25,041 nucleotides of DNA from a virus. Position numbers and translations under genes: made by a program. Under the pieces are notes generated by a model. That model had not been told where the DNA came from and searched no databases. It saw only the letters and a list, made by a program, of their open reading frames with translations. This document shows positions 12,910-19,584 of this stretch, one piece after another. The stretch lies in IMG/VR virus record IMGVR_UViG_3300009155_000237, positions 1-25,041 of that record, one strand, 5' to 3'. The first letter of the stretch is position 1; each line of letters starts with the position of its first letter.

Positions 12910-13713
12910 CTACGCTTTAGTGTCAAAGCTAACTACCACTTCATTCAATCTAACTTCTTTACCGGCAACCATTTCTTTACCACGACCCTTAAGTCTAATT
13001 CTAACTGAAGTTTTATCTGAAACGGTTTTGATGAGTGCTGGTGTAACCAATTCTAGTTTTTTGTCGGATAAGATATGATCTGCTGCCAATTTTGATGTTG
13101 CACCAAAAGTGTATTTCCCTGTTATCGCTTCTTCAATAATAGCTAATTTTATTTTTTCATACTCTTTTGAAACCACAGGATTTTTACCAGATCCTAAAAT
13201 ATTTTGAAGAAGGTCATTGTATCGCTGTGCTTTCCCTAACACAACGTCAGCTTGTGTTCTACGCATTTTCCCAAGATCACCATATCCCTCATCTAATTCA
13301 GCTAGAACAGACATTATTGATTTGATTTTTTTAGCGTCATACCCAGGCTTCTTTGACACATTCTTCAATACACCATTGAGAAATTTTACTGTCGTTTTAA
13401 TACCACCAGATGATAGTTGAATAGAACCACCATGCTTTAGAGAGCATTTGATTGCTTTCTTAGCGCATGTAATATATAGATCAGTTTTCGGTTCTACCCC
13501 ACCACCAGATGTTTTTTCGATATCTTTGATTTTACCATACGCTTTTTGTATCATAACGATAGCATATTCGGCATCTTTTTTTACATCTGCATCAGCCGTG
13601 GCGTAATTGGCCTTGGCTGTTTTGGCATTTGCATCGTTAGCAAATTTTTTAGGATCCACTTTAGCTACGAGATGGTAGATGCACCATTCAAATTGTAAAC
13701 CTTTATTTGCCAT
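12910..13713 (-). CDS. Predicted PD-(D/E)XK nuclease-like protein
   Basis: 267 residues, noticeably more AT-rich than its neighbours. The motif order fits the restriction-endonuclease fold: a helix with GLQFE (Glu9), then EPKTDL (Asp78), then CSLKHGG (Lys93 of an S-x-K motif) and QLSSGG. The remainder is Lys-rich and helical, ending in a beta-like RIRLKGRGKEM. A nuclease acting on host or competing phage DNA is a reasonable inference, though I cannot name the family. The ATG is 11 bases from GAGG. A nearer ATG at 13720, made by a 7-base tandem duplication, opens only a five-codon frame and may reduce initiation. The opposing promoter at 12857 would yield antisense RNA across its 3' end. Confidence 0.55.
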   Translation of the reverse strand: MANKGLQFEWCIYHLVAKVDPKKFANDANAKTAKANYATADADVKKDAEYAIVMIQKAYGKIKDIEKTSGGGVEPKTDLYITCAKKAIKCSLKHGGSIQLSSGGIKTTVKFLNGVLKNVSKKPGYDAKKIKSIMSVLAELDEGYGDLGKMRRTQADVVLGKAQRYNDLLQNILGSGKNPVVSKEYEKIKLAIIEEAITGKYTFGATSKLAADHILSDKKLELVTPALIKTVSDKTSVRIRLKGRGKEMVAGKEVRLNEVVVSFDTKA

Positions 13714-13726
13714 TTGCCATTATACC

Positions 13727-14113
13727 TCATCTATCCAACTTCTTAACTGCAAGCTTGATGCCTGCTTTTCTAGCTCTCATTTTATCCGCAGGATCTTTAC
13801 CAAGTTCCTTGTTCTTGCCTCTGTAATGACTTGGAATACCAGCCTTGTGACTAGGACCAGTTGCATCAACTTTACCAAGCTGATTGTCTGCCTTGTAAGC
13901 ATATGAACCAAGTGTCTTTCTTGATAGCTCATCTACCTGCTCGTAGTTTTCTTCAATGTACTTTTCGGTTAGCTCAGGGAAATTTTCCATGACATAATCA
14001 AGAAAGTGTTCTACATCAAAATCAATGTCCATTTCGGTATCATTTACCTGCTCAGCGGATTCATTGATAGGAACAATTGGTCTACGACCATTTGGTGTTA
14101 GAATATATGTCAT
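13727..14113 (-). CDS. Short DELSR-repeat protein, single-module relative of the head polyprotein
   Basis: 128 residues. After an unrelated N-terminus (MTYILTPNGRRPIVPINES) and an acidic helix (about residues 28-56) comes one full copy of the module repeated in the 676-residue protein: YEQVDELSRKTLGSYAYKA at about 57-75, then a basic end RARKAGIKLAVKKL. INE at 16-18 and VDE at 60-62 resemble prohead-protease sites, so the basic half could be released as an internal peptide. It lies between the HAD phosphatase and the nuclease-like gene in a late run. It is probably a virion-associated protein; exact function is unknown. Confidence 0.68.
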   Translation of the reverse strand: MTYILTPNGRRPIVPINESAEQVNDTEMDIDFDVEHFLDYVMENFPELTEKYIEENYEQVDELSRKTLGSYAYKADNQLGKVDATGPSHKAGIPSHYRGKNKELGKDPADKMRARKAGIKLAVKKLDR

Positions 14114-14129
14114 GCTTATACCTTTCTTG

Positions 14130-14738
14130 TTATCCGTTGTAACGTGTTATTCTTCCATCCTCATGGATTAGGAATGCTTCAAAATTAATCTTTGGAAACT
14201 CGGTATGCAGTTCAATGAACTTATCAAGGTTGGCCTTAGCGTCATCAAACATTCTAGCTACCTGATACTTACCAGCTTTTAGTTGGTCACGAACAATTTG
14301 CTTTTTGGCTTCTGCACCTGGGGCTTTAATATTGCCTGCGCGATACACATGCACCTGCGTGATATCAAAGCCATACTTTTTAAACGTATCAAGGAACAGC
14401 TTCTTATCGTCTAGATCCGCGCGAGCGGTACAGATGATAATGCGCTTGTTAGGATGCGCACGGAATCTGCTAATCATTTTCTTAGCCGTCTTGAATACAG
14501 TCTCAATTGGCTTTGCGGTATCAGCGAACACCTTAGATGATCGGAATTGAGCGAAGTCAAATTCCTCACCGTCTTTTAGCTTGTACACATTGAACTCGGC
14601 TGGTGTTAATTTCTCAACAACCTTGCCATCTTTTCTGACGAGGACTTGTGTCGTGGTGCTGAATAGCGTGTCGTCAATGTCAAACACCGACAGACTACCA
14701 GAAACATCCTCAGCTATGAACTCGCGGAATTTTAGCAT
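14130..14738 (-). CDS. HAD-superfamily phosphatase with capsid-targeting-like N-terminus
   Basis: 202 residues. The HAD nucleophile motif FDIDDTLF places Asp20 and Asp22. IICTARAD is motif II, and RMFDDAKANLDKF near the C-terminus supplies the acidic motif. Closely similar proteins are frequent in T4-like phages. Substrate is unknown; polynucleotide 3'-phosphates or nucleotides are possible. The first 11 residues, MLKFREFIAED, share EFIAE at the same positions with the T4 internal-protein leader MKTYQEFIAEA, cut by prohead protease after Glu10. The catalytic domain begins just beyond that cut. The ATG lies only 7 bases past a TATAAATA box, so its late transcript may be leaderless. Confidence 0.85.
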   Translation of the reverse strand: MLKFREFIAEDVSGSLSVFDIDDTLFSTTTQVLVRKDGKVVEKLTPAEFNVYKLKDGEEFDFAQFRSSKVFADTAKPIETVFKTAKKMISRFRAHPNKRIIICTARADLDDKKLFLDTFKKYGFDITQVHVYRAGNIKAPGAEAKKQIVRDQLKAGKYQVARMFDDAKANLDKFIELHTEFPKINFEAFLIHEDGRITRYNG

Positions 14739-14745
14739 CGTACCC

Positions 14746-14753
14746 TATTTATA
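14746..14753 (-). promoter_or_regulatory. Late promoter TATAAATA upstream of the HAD gene
   Basis: An exact late consensus on the minus strand directly downstream of a terminator, which isolates this unit from the genes to the right. With T4 spacing, transcription starts at about 14740, two bases before the ATG. Confidence 0.72.
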
Positions 14754-14761
14754 ATAAAACG

Positions 14762-14790
14762 AAAAAGGGGAAAGCGTTATTGCTTCCCCC
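14762..14790 (-). terminator. Rho-independent terminator after the NlpC/P60-like gene
   Basis: On the minus strand GGGGGAAGC, loop AATAAC, then GCTTTCCCC: nine base pairs with one G-U, followed at once by TTTTT. It separates the replication-side genes from the late block and sits next to a late promoter. Confidence 0.88.
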
Positions 14791-14800
14791 TGACTAACAT
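14777..14800 (-). other. Seven-codon leader-like frame ending in the terminator loop
   Basis: A strong AAGGAGGTG lies 10-11 bases upstream of an ATG at 14800 that opens MLVRGKQ and stops (TAA) in the loop of the terminator hairpin. A ribosome there would cover the 5' arm. Whether it is translated is unknown; the spacing is slightly long. Confidence 0.3.
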
Positions 14801-14823
14801 AATAAAAGGCACCTCCTTGTATG

Positions 14824-15687
14824 CTAGCCCAATTTTCTGTAGCCCAGCAACTTGTTTGCTGGGTAGTAAGCTACGCTAACCTCTTTGTTCTGGTTACCAC
14901 CAAGAACCTTGATGTATCTAACACCATCAACAGTTTCCTCACCGACATAGAACCCAACATGGCCTGCTGAGCTATTCTTGCCTCGTGAAAACACCGCAAT
15001 ATCACCTTCTCTTGGATATGTAGTAGGAATTCCGTACCCTAAAAAGCTGCGAGCTAATAGAGAACCTGTGCCCTGGTATCCAGCCTTATTTAATACCGCA
15101 TTTGCGAAAGCTGCACACCATGGAATACGAACTGGGTCCACCTTCATATCATTACCAGCTGATAGTAGCTTGGTAAGATCGGAACGGTCGTTTCTTACAT
15201 TTAGCCCTTCCCACTCTCTCGCAATCCGCACTGGTTCTGGTGCAAACACAGGGCGTGGATTTTCACGGCGCATAGGTTGTTCTGGATGCGACTGAGATAC
15301 ATTGGTGTTACCCTTAGGAAGCTCGGTATTCAAATCAATAACAGCCATTACCGGTTTAGCTTTAGGCTTCTTATGCTCTACCGGTGGCGCATCTAGCTTT
15401 TGCCAACCAGCAAAAAACTGTGATGCTTCGGCTCTCTCCCTATCCTGTCTGAAGAAATTTGCAGGCGTGTCGTCATCATATGTAGACGCAACAATAGCAG
15501 CTGCGGCTGGGACTACTCTCTTTGCTTGCAACTGCTTGCAGAATTTTGCAAGATGTGCGTATCTGTCTTGTACGCTTAGGTTACAGTAGCGTTCCGCGGT
15601 CTTCGCTGAAACTTTCTTCTTGGGTTCGGCTTCTGCGGTGTTACATAAGAACACCAGCATGAGTACAGCCATGGTTGTTTTTAACAT
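14824..15687 (-). CDS. Secreted NlpC/P60-like peptidoglycan peptidase (TIGR02594 type)
   Basis: 287 residues. A Sec signal peptide (hydrophobic residues about 5-17, likely cut after AEA at 20) is followed by a low-complexity linker rich in Lys, Pro and Glu to about residue 155. The catalytic domain follows: PWCAAFANAVLNKAGYQGTG with Cys191, PREGDIAVFSR, GHVGFYVGE with His243, then VLGGNQ and a final LLGYRK. This is the TIGR02594 pattern as I know it. It should cut wall peptides from the periplasm without needing a holin. It is distinct from the GH19 endolysin at 22.9 kb. Roles in lysis timing or in blocking superinfection are possible. AGGAG precedes the ATG and a terminator follows the gene. 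Confidence 0.85.
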   Translation of the reverse strand: MLKTTMAVLMLVFLCNTAEAEPKKKVSAKTAERYCNLSVQDRYAHLAKFCKQLQAKRVVPAAAAIVASTYDDDTPANFFRQDRERAEASQFFAGWQKLDAPPVEHKKPKAKPVMAVIDLNTELPKGNTNVSQSHPEQPMRRENPRPVFAPEPVRIAREWEGLNVRNDRSDLTKLLSAGNDMKVDPVRIPWCAAFANAVLNKAGYQGTGSLLARSFLGYGIPTTYPREGDIAVFSRGKNSSAGHVGFYVGEETVDGVRYIKVLGGNQNKEVSVAYYPANKLLGYRKLG

Positions 15688-15696
15688 TTTAGTCTC

Positions 15697-15924
15697 CTAT
15701 TTAAATCTAGGATCCTTAACTAAATCGTCGTAACCACCAACATGTTCGTCATTGATAAAAATCTGAGGTACTGTACGATAGTCAGGATACTGCTTAACGA
15801 AATCTTCACGGGTAATATGTTTGCCAATCTTAAACTCGGTGAACTCAAGATGGCGGTCGTTGAAGAAATCTTTGGCCGCAGCACAATAACTGCACACGTC
15901 CTTTGTGAACATCTTAATCTGCAT
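15697..15924 (-). CDS. grx: Glutaredoxin
   Basis: 75 residues with the dithiol active site CSYC (Cys11, Cys14), the cis-proline segment YRTVPQIFI and the glutathione-side motif GGYDDL. Phage glutaredoxins typically keep ribonucleotide reductase reduced; here the likely client is the class II enzyme at the left edge. GGAG precedes the ATG. It follows the helicase by 30 bases and precedes the secreted peptidase by 9, so all three are probably co-transcribed. Confidence 0.93.
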   Translation of the reverse strand: MQIKMFTKDVCSYCAAAKDFFNDRHLEFTEFKIGKHITREDFVKQYPDYRTVPQIFINDEHVGGYDDLVKDPRFK

Positions 15925-15954
15925 TACTTAATTCTCCAGCCGTCGAATATCTAT

Positions 15955-17376
15955 TTAGAATTTGAAATTACCAAACTTTGACTTTGGTTTGGTACGCTCA
16001 CGGTCTTCCATACCAAACTTAGAGTTGTCCATTACGGAGTCAGACCGCTTGGTCTTACCACCACGACTATCATCAATCAGATCATCCTGTGCGCTATCCT
16101 CAGCGTCAAAGAGACGCATTTTGGTTCTATCAATACCAAGCATAAACCTTTTATTGATAGCTGGATCAGCATAGCGGTTCTTCAATTGCTTTACCATTAC
16201 CTGCCCACGCTCGTCTGCGTCTTCGGTACGGATAAGAGCAATCATAAAGTCGGCCGTGGCTGGTAAACCAAACGACTCAGATGTATCTTCAAGCCCAGGA
16301 TCGCTTGAAGTATAGCCAGACCTGGTTGTCTGTGTGGCTGATACGATGGGTAGATTTTTCTCTACCGCAAGGCCACGAAGCTCTTCTGCAATAGCCTTAA
16401 TGTATGTATAACTATTCACATTTGCACCAGGTTTGATTCGTGCGGACATGCAGATATTCAGGTAATCAATATAGATGATATCTGGCATAAAATTTCGCTT
16501 TAGATTTAGCTCATTCAGGAGATGCCTAAAATGTCCCGCGTGTGCGGATGCAGTAGGATATTCCTTGATGATAAGCTTACCAGTTGTCTTCGCACGAAGG
16601 CGTTCAATCTTCTTTTCGTACATATCACGCGGTAGCTGCCCAAGGTCTTCTAGTGGCACATTCAGCAGGTTGGCATCAATGCGCTCTGCGATTTTCTCTT
16701 CGGCCATTTCCATCGTGATATAGAGAACATTCTTACCAGACGCAAGATTATTTGCTGCGAAGTGGCACATCATCAAAGTTTTACCAGCACCGGTGCCAGC
16801 GAGGATGATGTTGAGAGACTTACGAGATAGACCACCACGAGTGATATCGTTCATCAGACCTAGATCAAACGGAATCTTTTCTTCTACGCGATGGTAGAAA
16901 TCATATCGCTCACCGAAGTCCTCGATGAAATCGTGACCAACATGAGAATCAAAAGATACGCCGAGGGCCTCTGATAGGATCTCAGGGATGCTACTAGACG
17001 AGCGGTTCTTATCTTTACCATCAAGAATGGTAATGCTTTCCATGATTGCATTATGGACAGCTTTCTCTTGGCAAAACTTTTCGGTGTTGTCAAGCAACCA
17101 TTGAATGTCAGTAGGTTCTGGTTCGCTAAGATTAGCAACTACCTCAAGAGCCCGCTTATGCTCTTCTTCTGGCATGTTGGTTGCATTGTCCAACTCAACT
17201 GCAAGAGCTTCGCGTGTGGGCCTAGAATTATACTTCATCATAAAATCATGAACGCGCAGGAATACCGCGCGTTCACTACCATTGGTAAAATACTCGTCTT
17301 TAAGAAACGGCAGGGTCTTCCGTGCGAAGTCCTCGTTGTGCACCAGATTCTTCAGGATTGTCTGTTCTATTCTCAT
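15955..17376 (-). CDS. 41: Replicative DNA helicase, T4 gp41-like (DnaB family)
   Basis: 473 residues from the ATG at 17376 (T4 gp41 has 475); an in-frame TTG lies three codons upstream. The RecA-like motor has Walker A GTGAGKT at about 194-200, a Walker B segment MPDIIYIDYLNI, and the DnaB-like stretches ITMEMAEEKIAERI and SATQTTRSGYTS. The N-terminal 150 residues are helical, as in gp41. The C-terminal tail is Lys/Arg-rich and ends KSKFGNFKF, probably a contact for primase or the loader. The start lies inside the 3' end of the upstream gene by 77 bases, an unusually long overlap. It unwinds DNA at the fork with the gp61-like primase found at the other end of the window. Confidence 0.95.
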   Translation of the reverse strand: MRIEQTILKNLVHNEDFARKTLPFLKDEYFTNGSERAVFLRVHDFMMKYNSRPTREALAVELDNATNMPEEEHKRALEVVANLSEPEPTDIQWLLDNTEKFCQEKAVHNAIMESITILDGKDKNRSSSSIPEILSEALGVSFDSHVGHDFIEDFGERYDFYHRVEEKIPFDLGLMNDITRGGLSRKSLNIILAGTGAGKTLMMCHFAANNLASGKNVLYITMEMAEEKIAERIDANLLNVPLEDLGQLPRDMYEKKIERLRAKTTGKLIIKEYPTASAHAGHFRHLLNELNLKRNFMPDIIYIDYLNICMSARIKPGANVNSYTYIKAIAEELRGLAVEKNLPIVSATQTTRSGYTSSDPGLEDTSESFGLPATADFMIALIRTEDADERGQVMVKQLKNRYADPAINKRFMLGIDRTKMRLFDAEDSAQDDLIDDSRGGKTKRSDSVMDNSKFGMEDRERTKPKSKFGNFKF

Positions 17377-17674
17377 CGGATCCAATCTTCCCTACACTGT
17401 CAGATAAAATATGATAAATGATGGAAGCAATAACATCTTCCATACGGCGCTTCACTTCAGGATCTTCCGGTGTTGAACCTTCAACGATATGATAATTGAA
17501 GGTAAGCAATGCACCTTCTTCATCTGGTGCGCCAATCTTTAGGTTCTCATAGTGATATACCAAACCTTCGAACTCACCATCTTGAACATGGATGCATGTG
17601 AAATTCTGTACGCTTGGATGATCTAAGTGATTATAGCGTGGTGCAACGGGATTGTCAATAACATTATTCGGCAT
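17300..17674 (-). CDS. Conserved hypothetical protein between uvsX and helicase
   Basis: 124 residues from the ATG at 17674 (MPNNVIDNPVAPRYNHL); ATG at 17680 is also possible. The middle (GLVYHYENLKIGAPDEEGALLTFNYHIVEG) is predicted beta-rich. It is followed by a helix ending DVIASIIYHILSD and a polar tail. I recall a similar unnamed protein at this position in T4-like cyanophages, so it is probably tied to recombination or replication. It overlaps uvsX by 11 bases and helicase by 77. No catalytic motif is visible. Confidence 0.7.
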   Translation of the reverse strand: MPNNVIDNPVAPRYNHLDHPSVQNFTCIHVQDGEFEGLVYHYENLKIGAPDEEGALLTFNYHIVEGSTPEDPEVKRRMEDVIASIIYHILSDSVGKIGSDENRTDNPEESGAQRGLRTEDPAVS

Positions 17675-18716
17675 CGTCATCACCACTATCTTCCATGATA
17701 GCACCCATAGCCATCTTGTACTTGCTTTCAATGTACTGAGAGAAATCCGTTTCCTTGAACATTTTTAGCCAAAACTCTTTGTTGTTGACAATATCTCCTG
17801 CTCGGAAGTTTGGTGTATGGACTTCTCCAGTTTCCTTATCGACTGTTGCATACCATCCATTCTTAGGCTTAATAATATAACCGCCGTCGAGAGCAACATC
17901 AAGGAGGCCTGACCAACGATTAATACCACCTTCGAAAGAGACGGTAATTGGGATCTTGGACTTCTCTTTGACATAGCGCGACTTCTCAACATTGATAACG
18001 AAATGGTAACCTTGGATCTCAGTACCGTCCTTGTCTTGCTGACGACCAAGAATCCAAATAGCATCGGATGAATAGTACGAGCCGGTACCACCGCCAACGA
18101 TATCTTTTGGATATAGACCGATCTCTTTATAGGTATGATTGACGACGATCATAGGCATATCCTTGAGCGTCAAGTGTGGCGTAATCATACGGAACAAAGA
18201 CTTCAACTGCTTTGCTCTGGACATATCAGCGACCGACTTACCGTCTAGCGCATCGTCCACTTCTTTCTTTGATGCAAGATTACCAATAGAATCAATAACA
18301 ATCATAACATGTTCGTCGCGAGTAATCTCTTTCATTTGCTGCATGATATCAAACTTTAGTTCCTCGATATCAGTGATCGGTGTATGCACCACACTATCAA
18401 ACGGAATACCAAATGTTTCAAAATAAGACTGAGGAGTACCAAACTCAGAATCATAAAACAGTACGATACCATCAGGATACTTCTTTAGAAACGATGAAGC
18501 CATAAGCAAAGCAAAGCCAGTCTTGAAATGCTTTGATGGACCAGCGAGCATTGTAAGGCCTGGTACAATACCGCCATCAACGCTGCCAGATAGTGCTACG
18601 TTAATCATGGGAACAGAAGTAGGAATCATATCCTTCTTCGCGAAGATTTTGCTATCAGCCAATGTGGACGTGAAAGCGATTGTAGAATTTTTGATTAGCT
18701 TATCTTTGAGTGACAT
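17664..18716 (-). CDS. uvsX: UvsX RecA-like recombinase
   Basis: 350 residues, similar in length to cyanophage UvsX and shorter than T4's 391. Walker A is AGPSKHFKTG (Lys65, Thr66) and Walker B is VMIVIDSIGNL. The segment VGGGTGSYYSSDAIWILGR matches the DNA-binding loop region, and the acidic tail ends SGDDDAE, as expected for binding partners. It forms filaments for strand exchange, repair and recombination-dependent replication. A strong sigma70 promoter stands just upstream, and GGAGG precedes the ATG. Confidence 0.96.
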   Translation of the reverse strand: MSLKDKLIKNSTIAFTSTLADSKIFAKKDMIPTSVPMINVALSGSVDGGIVPGLTMLAGPSKHFKTGFALLMASSFLKKYPDGIVLFYDSEFGTPQSYFETFGIPFDSVVHTPITDIEELKFDIMQQMKEITRDEHVMIVIDSIGNLASKKEVDDALDGKSVADMSRAKQLKSLFRMITPHLTLKDMPMIVVNHTYKEIGLYPKDIVGGGTGSYYSSDAIWILGRQQDKDGTEIQGYHFVINVEKSRYVKEKSKIPITVSFEGGINRWSGLLDVALDGGYIIKPKNGWYATVDKETGEVHTPNFRAGDIVNNKEFWLKMFKETDFSQYIESKYKMAMGAIMEDSGDDDAE

Positions 18717-18737
18717 ATTACCTCCATTAATATAAAC

Positions 18738-18766
18738 ATCATATCACAAGTTTATTAGATTGTCAA
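18738..18766 (-). promoter_or_regulatory. Sigma70-type promoter for uvsX
   Basis: On the minus strand TTGACA (18766-18761), 17 bases, then TATGAT (18743-18738): 11/12 consensus. The start would be near 18731, leaving a short leader with GGAGG before the uvsX ATG. It lies entirely between the methyltransferase stop and uvsX. Confidence 0.8.
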
Positions 18767-18772
18767 CCACAA

Positions 18773-19357
18773 TTATTTTTCTAGCAACATATACAAAACT
18801 TTTTCATTGCTATCATTATCAGAATCGTGGGTGGCGTAGCCCACGATATTTTTCCATTCATTTAGAGTTTTATATGTAAATTCTTTGATCGTGAATTTAC
18901 TTTTTGCTATTTTCTTGATAAATTCTTCGGCTGTTGATATGTGCATCCCGGGAACAATTATGTTACATATTACGGCCTTGTTTGTCAAATTATAAATGTT
19001 TTTCATAACCTCATCAAAAAAATCAGGTTCAATCGCGTTTAATACATTATTGCATACTACGATATCTGAAGCTTGTGAAGGCTGAATAGAATATTCTTCG
19101 ATAAAGGGGTCATATCTAGTAACATTGATATTATCAGTAATTTTTTTTTGATGCGATCCATCTTTTGCATAGCTATAATCAAAGCCACATCCATAATCTA
19201 AAATTGATATAGTTTTATAAATTTTACAGAAGTTGTAGATATCTTTTATGCCATTAGGCGTGACATAAACATATCTATTTGTTCTGGAACAATGCTGCCA
19301 TTTTAAATCTTTATTTTTTGTATAATCATTATAATCTATGCTCCAGAGTTGTGTCAT
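18773..19357 (-). CDS. Class I SAM-dependent methyltransferase-like protein
   Basis: 194 residues, strikingly AT-rich with many Asn, Lys and Ile codons compared with the replication genes on either side. Motif I is ILDYGCGFD (residues 52-60), motif II YDPF (82-85) and motif IV DIVVCNNVLNAIEP (98-111). No target-recognition domain is seen, so a small-molecule, nucleotide or base substrate cannot be chosen. It is inserted between the conserved small gene after polymerase and uvsX, where it looks like a recently acquired cargo gene. A run of nine A residues within the coding strand (opposite 19141-19149) could slip but the frame is intact. AGGG precedes the ATG. Confidence 0.75.
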   Translation of the reverse strand: MTQLWSIDYNDYTKNKDLKWQHCSRTNRYVYVTPNGIKDIYNFCKIYKTISILDYGCGFDYSYAKDGSHQKKITDNINVTRYDPFIEEYSIQPSQASDIVVCNNVLNAIEPDFFDEVMKNIYNLTNKAVICNIIVPGMHISTAEEFIKKIAKSKFTIKEFTYKTLNEWKNIVGYATHDSDNDSNEKVLYMLLEK

Positions 19358-19368
19358 ACGATTGCCCT

Positions 19369-19584
19369 TCAGGACTTCATGTAGTCATCCATCTTCTTGA
19401 TGAAAGTTTTGATTGTCTTATCCCGGTTAGGCCATACGATGGTATCCTTTTCAGGATTCTTCATCAAGTTATTCAGCAATGGCATAATCATCTTACGCAA
19501 GCCTTCTGCCTTGTCAACAGCCTGACTTTTAATTTCTTCGGTGTCAGAAAATGTAAAGCCAAAATCGTATTCGTCGTCTTTCAT
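19369..19584 (-). CDS. Conserved small protein following DNA polymerase
   Basis: 71 residues from the ATG at 19584, which overlaps the polymerase stop (ATGA) and has GGAGG 10 bases upstream. An in-frame extension upstream lies inside the polymerase gene and is unlikely. The sequence DDEYDFGFTFSDTEE leads into a helix, then LRKMIMPLLNNLMKNPEKDTIVWPNRDKTI. I recall the same protein next to gp43 in T4-like cyanophages. It may bind polymerase or another fork component; no activity is known to me. Confidence 0.8.
   Translation of the reverse strand: MKDDEYDFGFTFSDTEEIKSQAVDKAEGLRKMIMPLLNNLMKNPEKDTIVWPNRDKTIKTFIKKMDDYMKS

Noticed and set aside
19141-19149. Nine-base homopolymer in the methyltransferase as a programmed frameshift site
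   Set aside because: The frame is intact to a full-length product and no downstream stimulatory structure or alternative frame of interest is seen.
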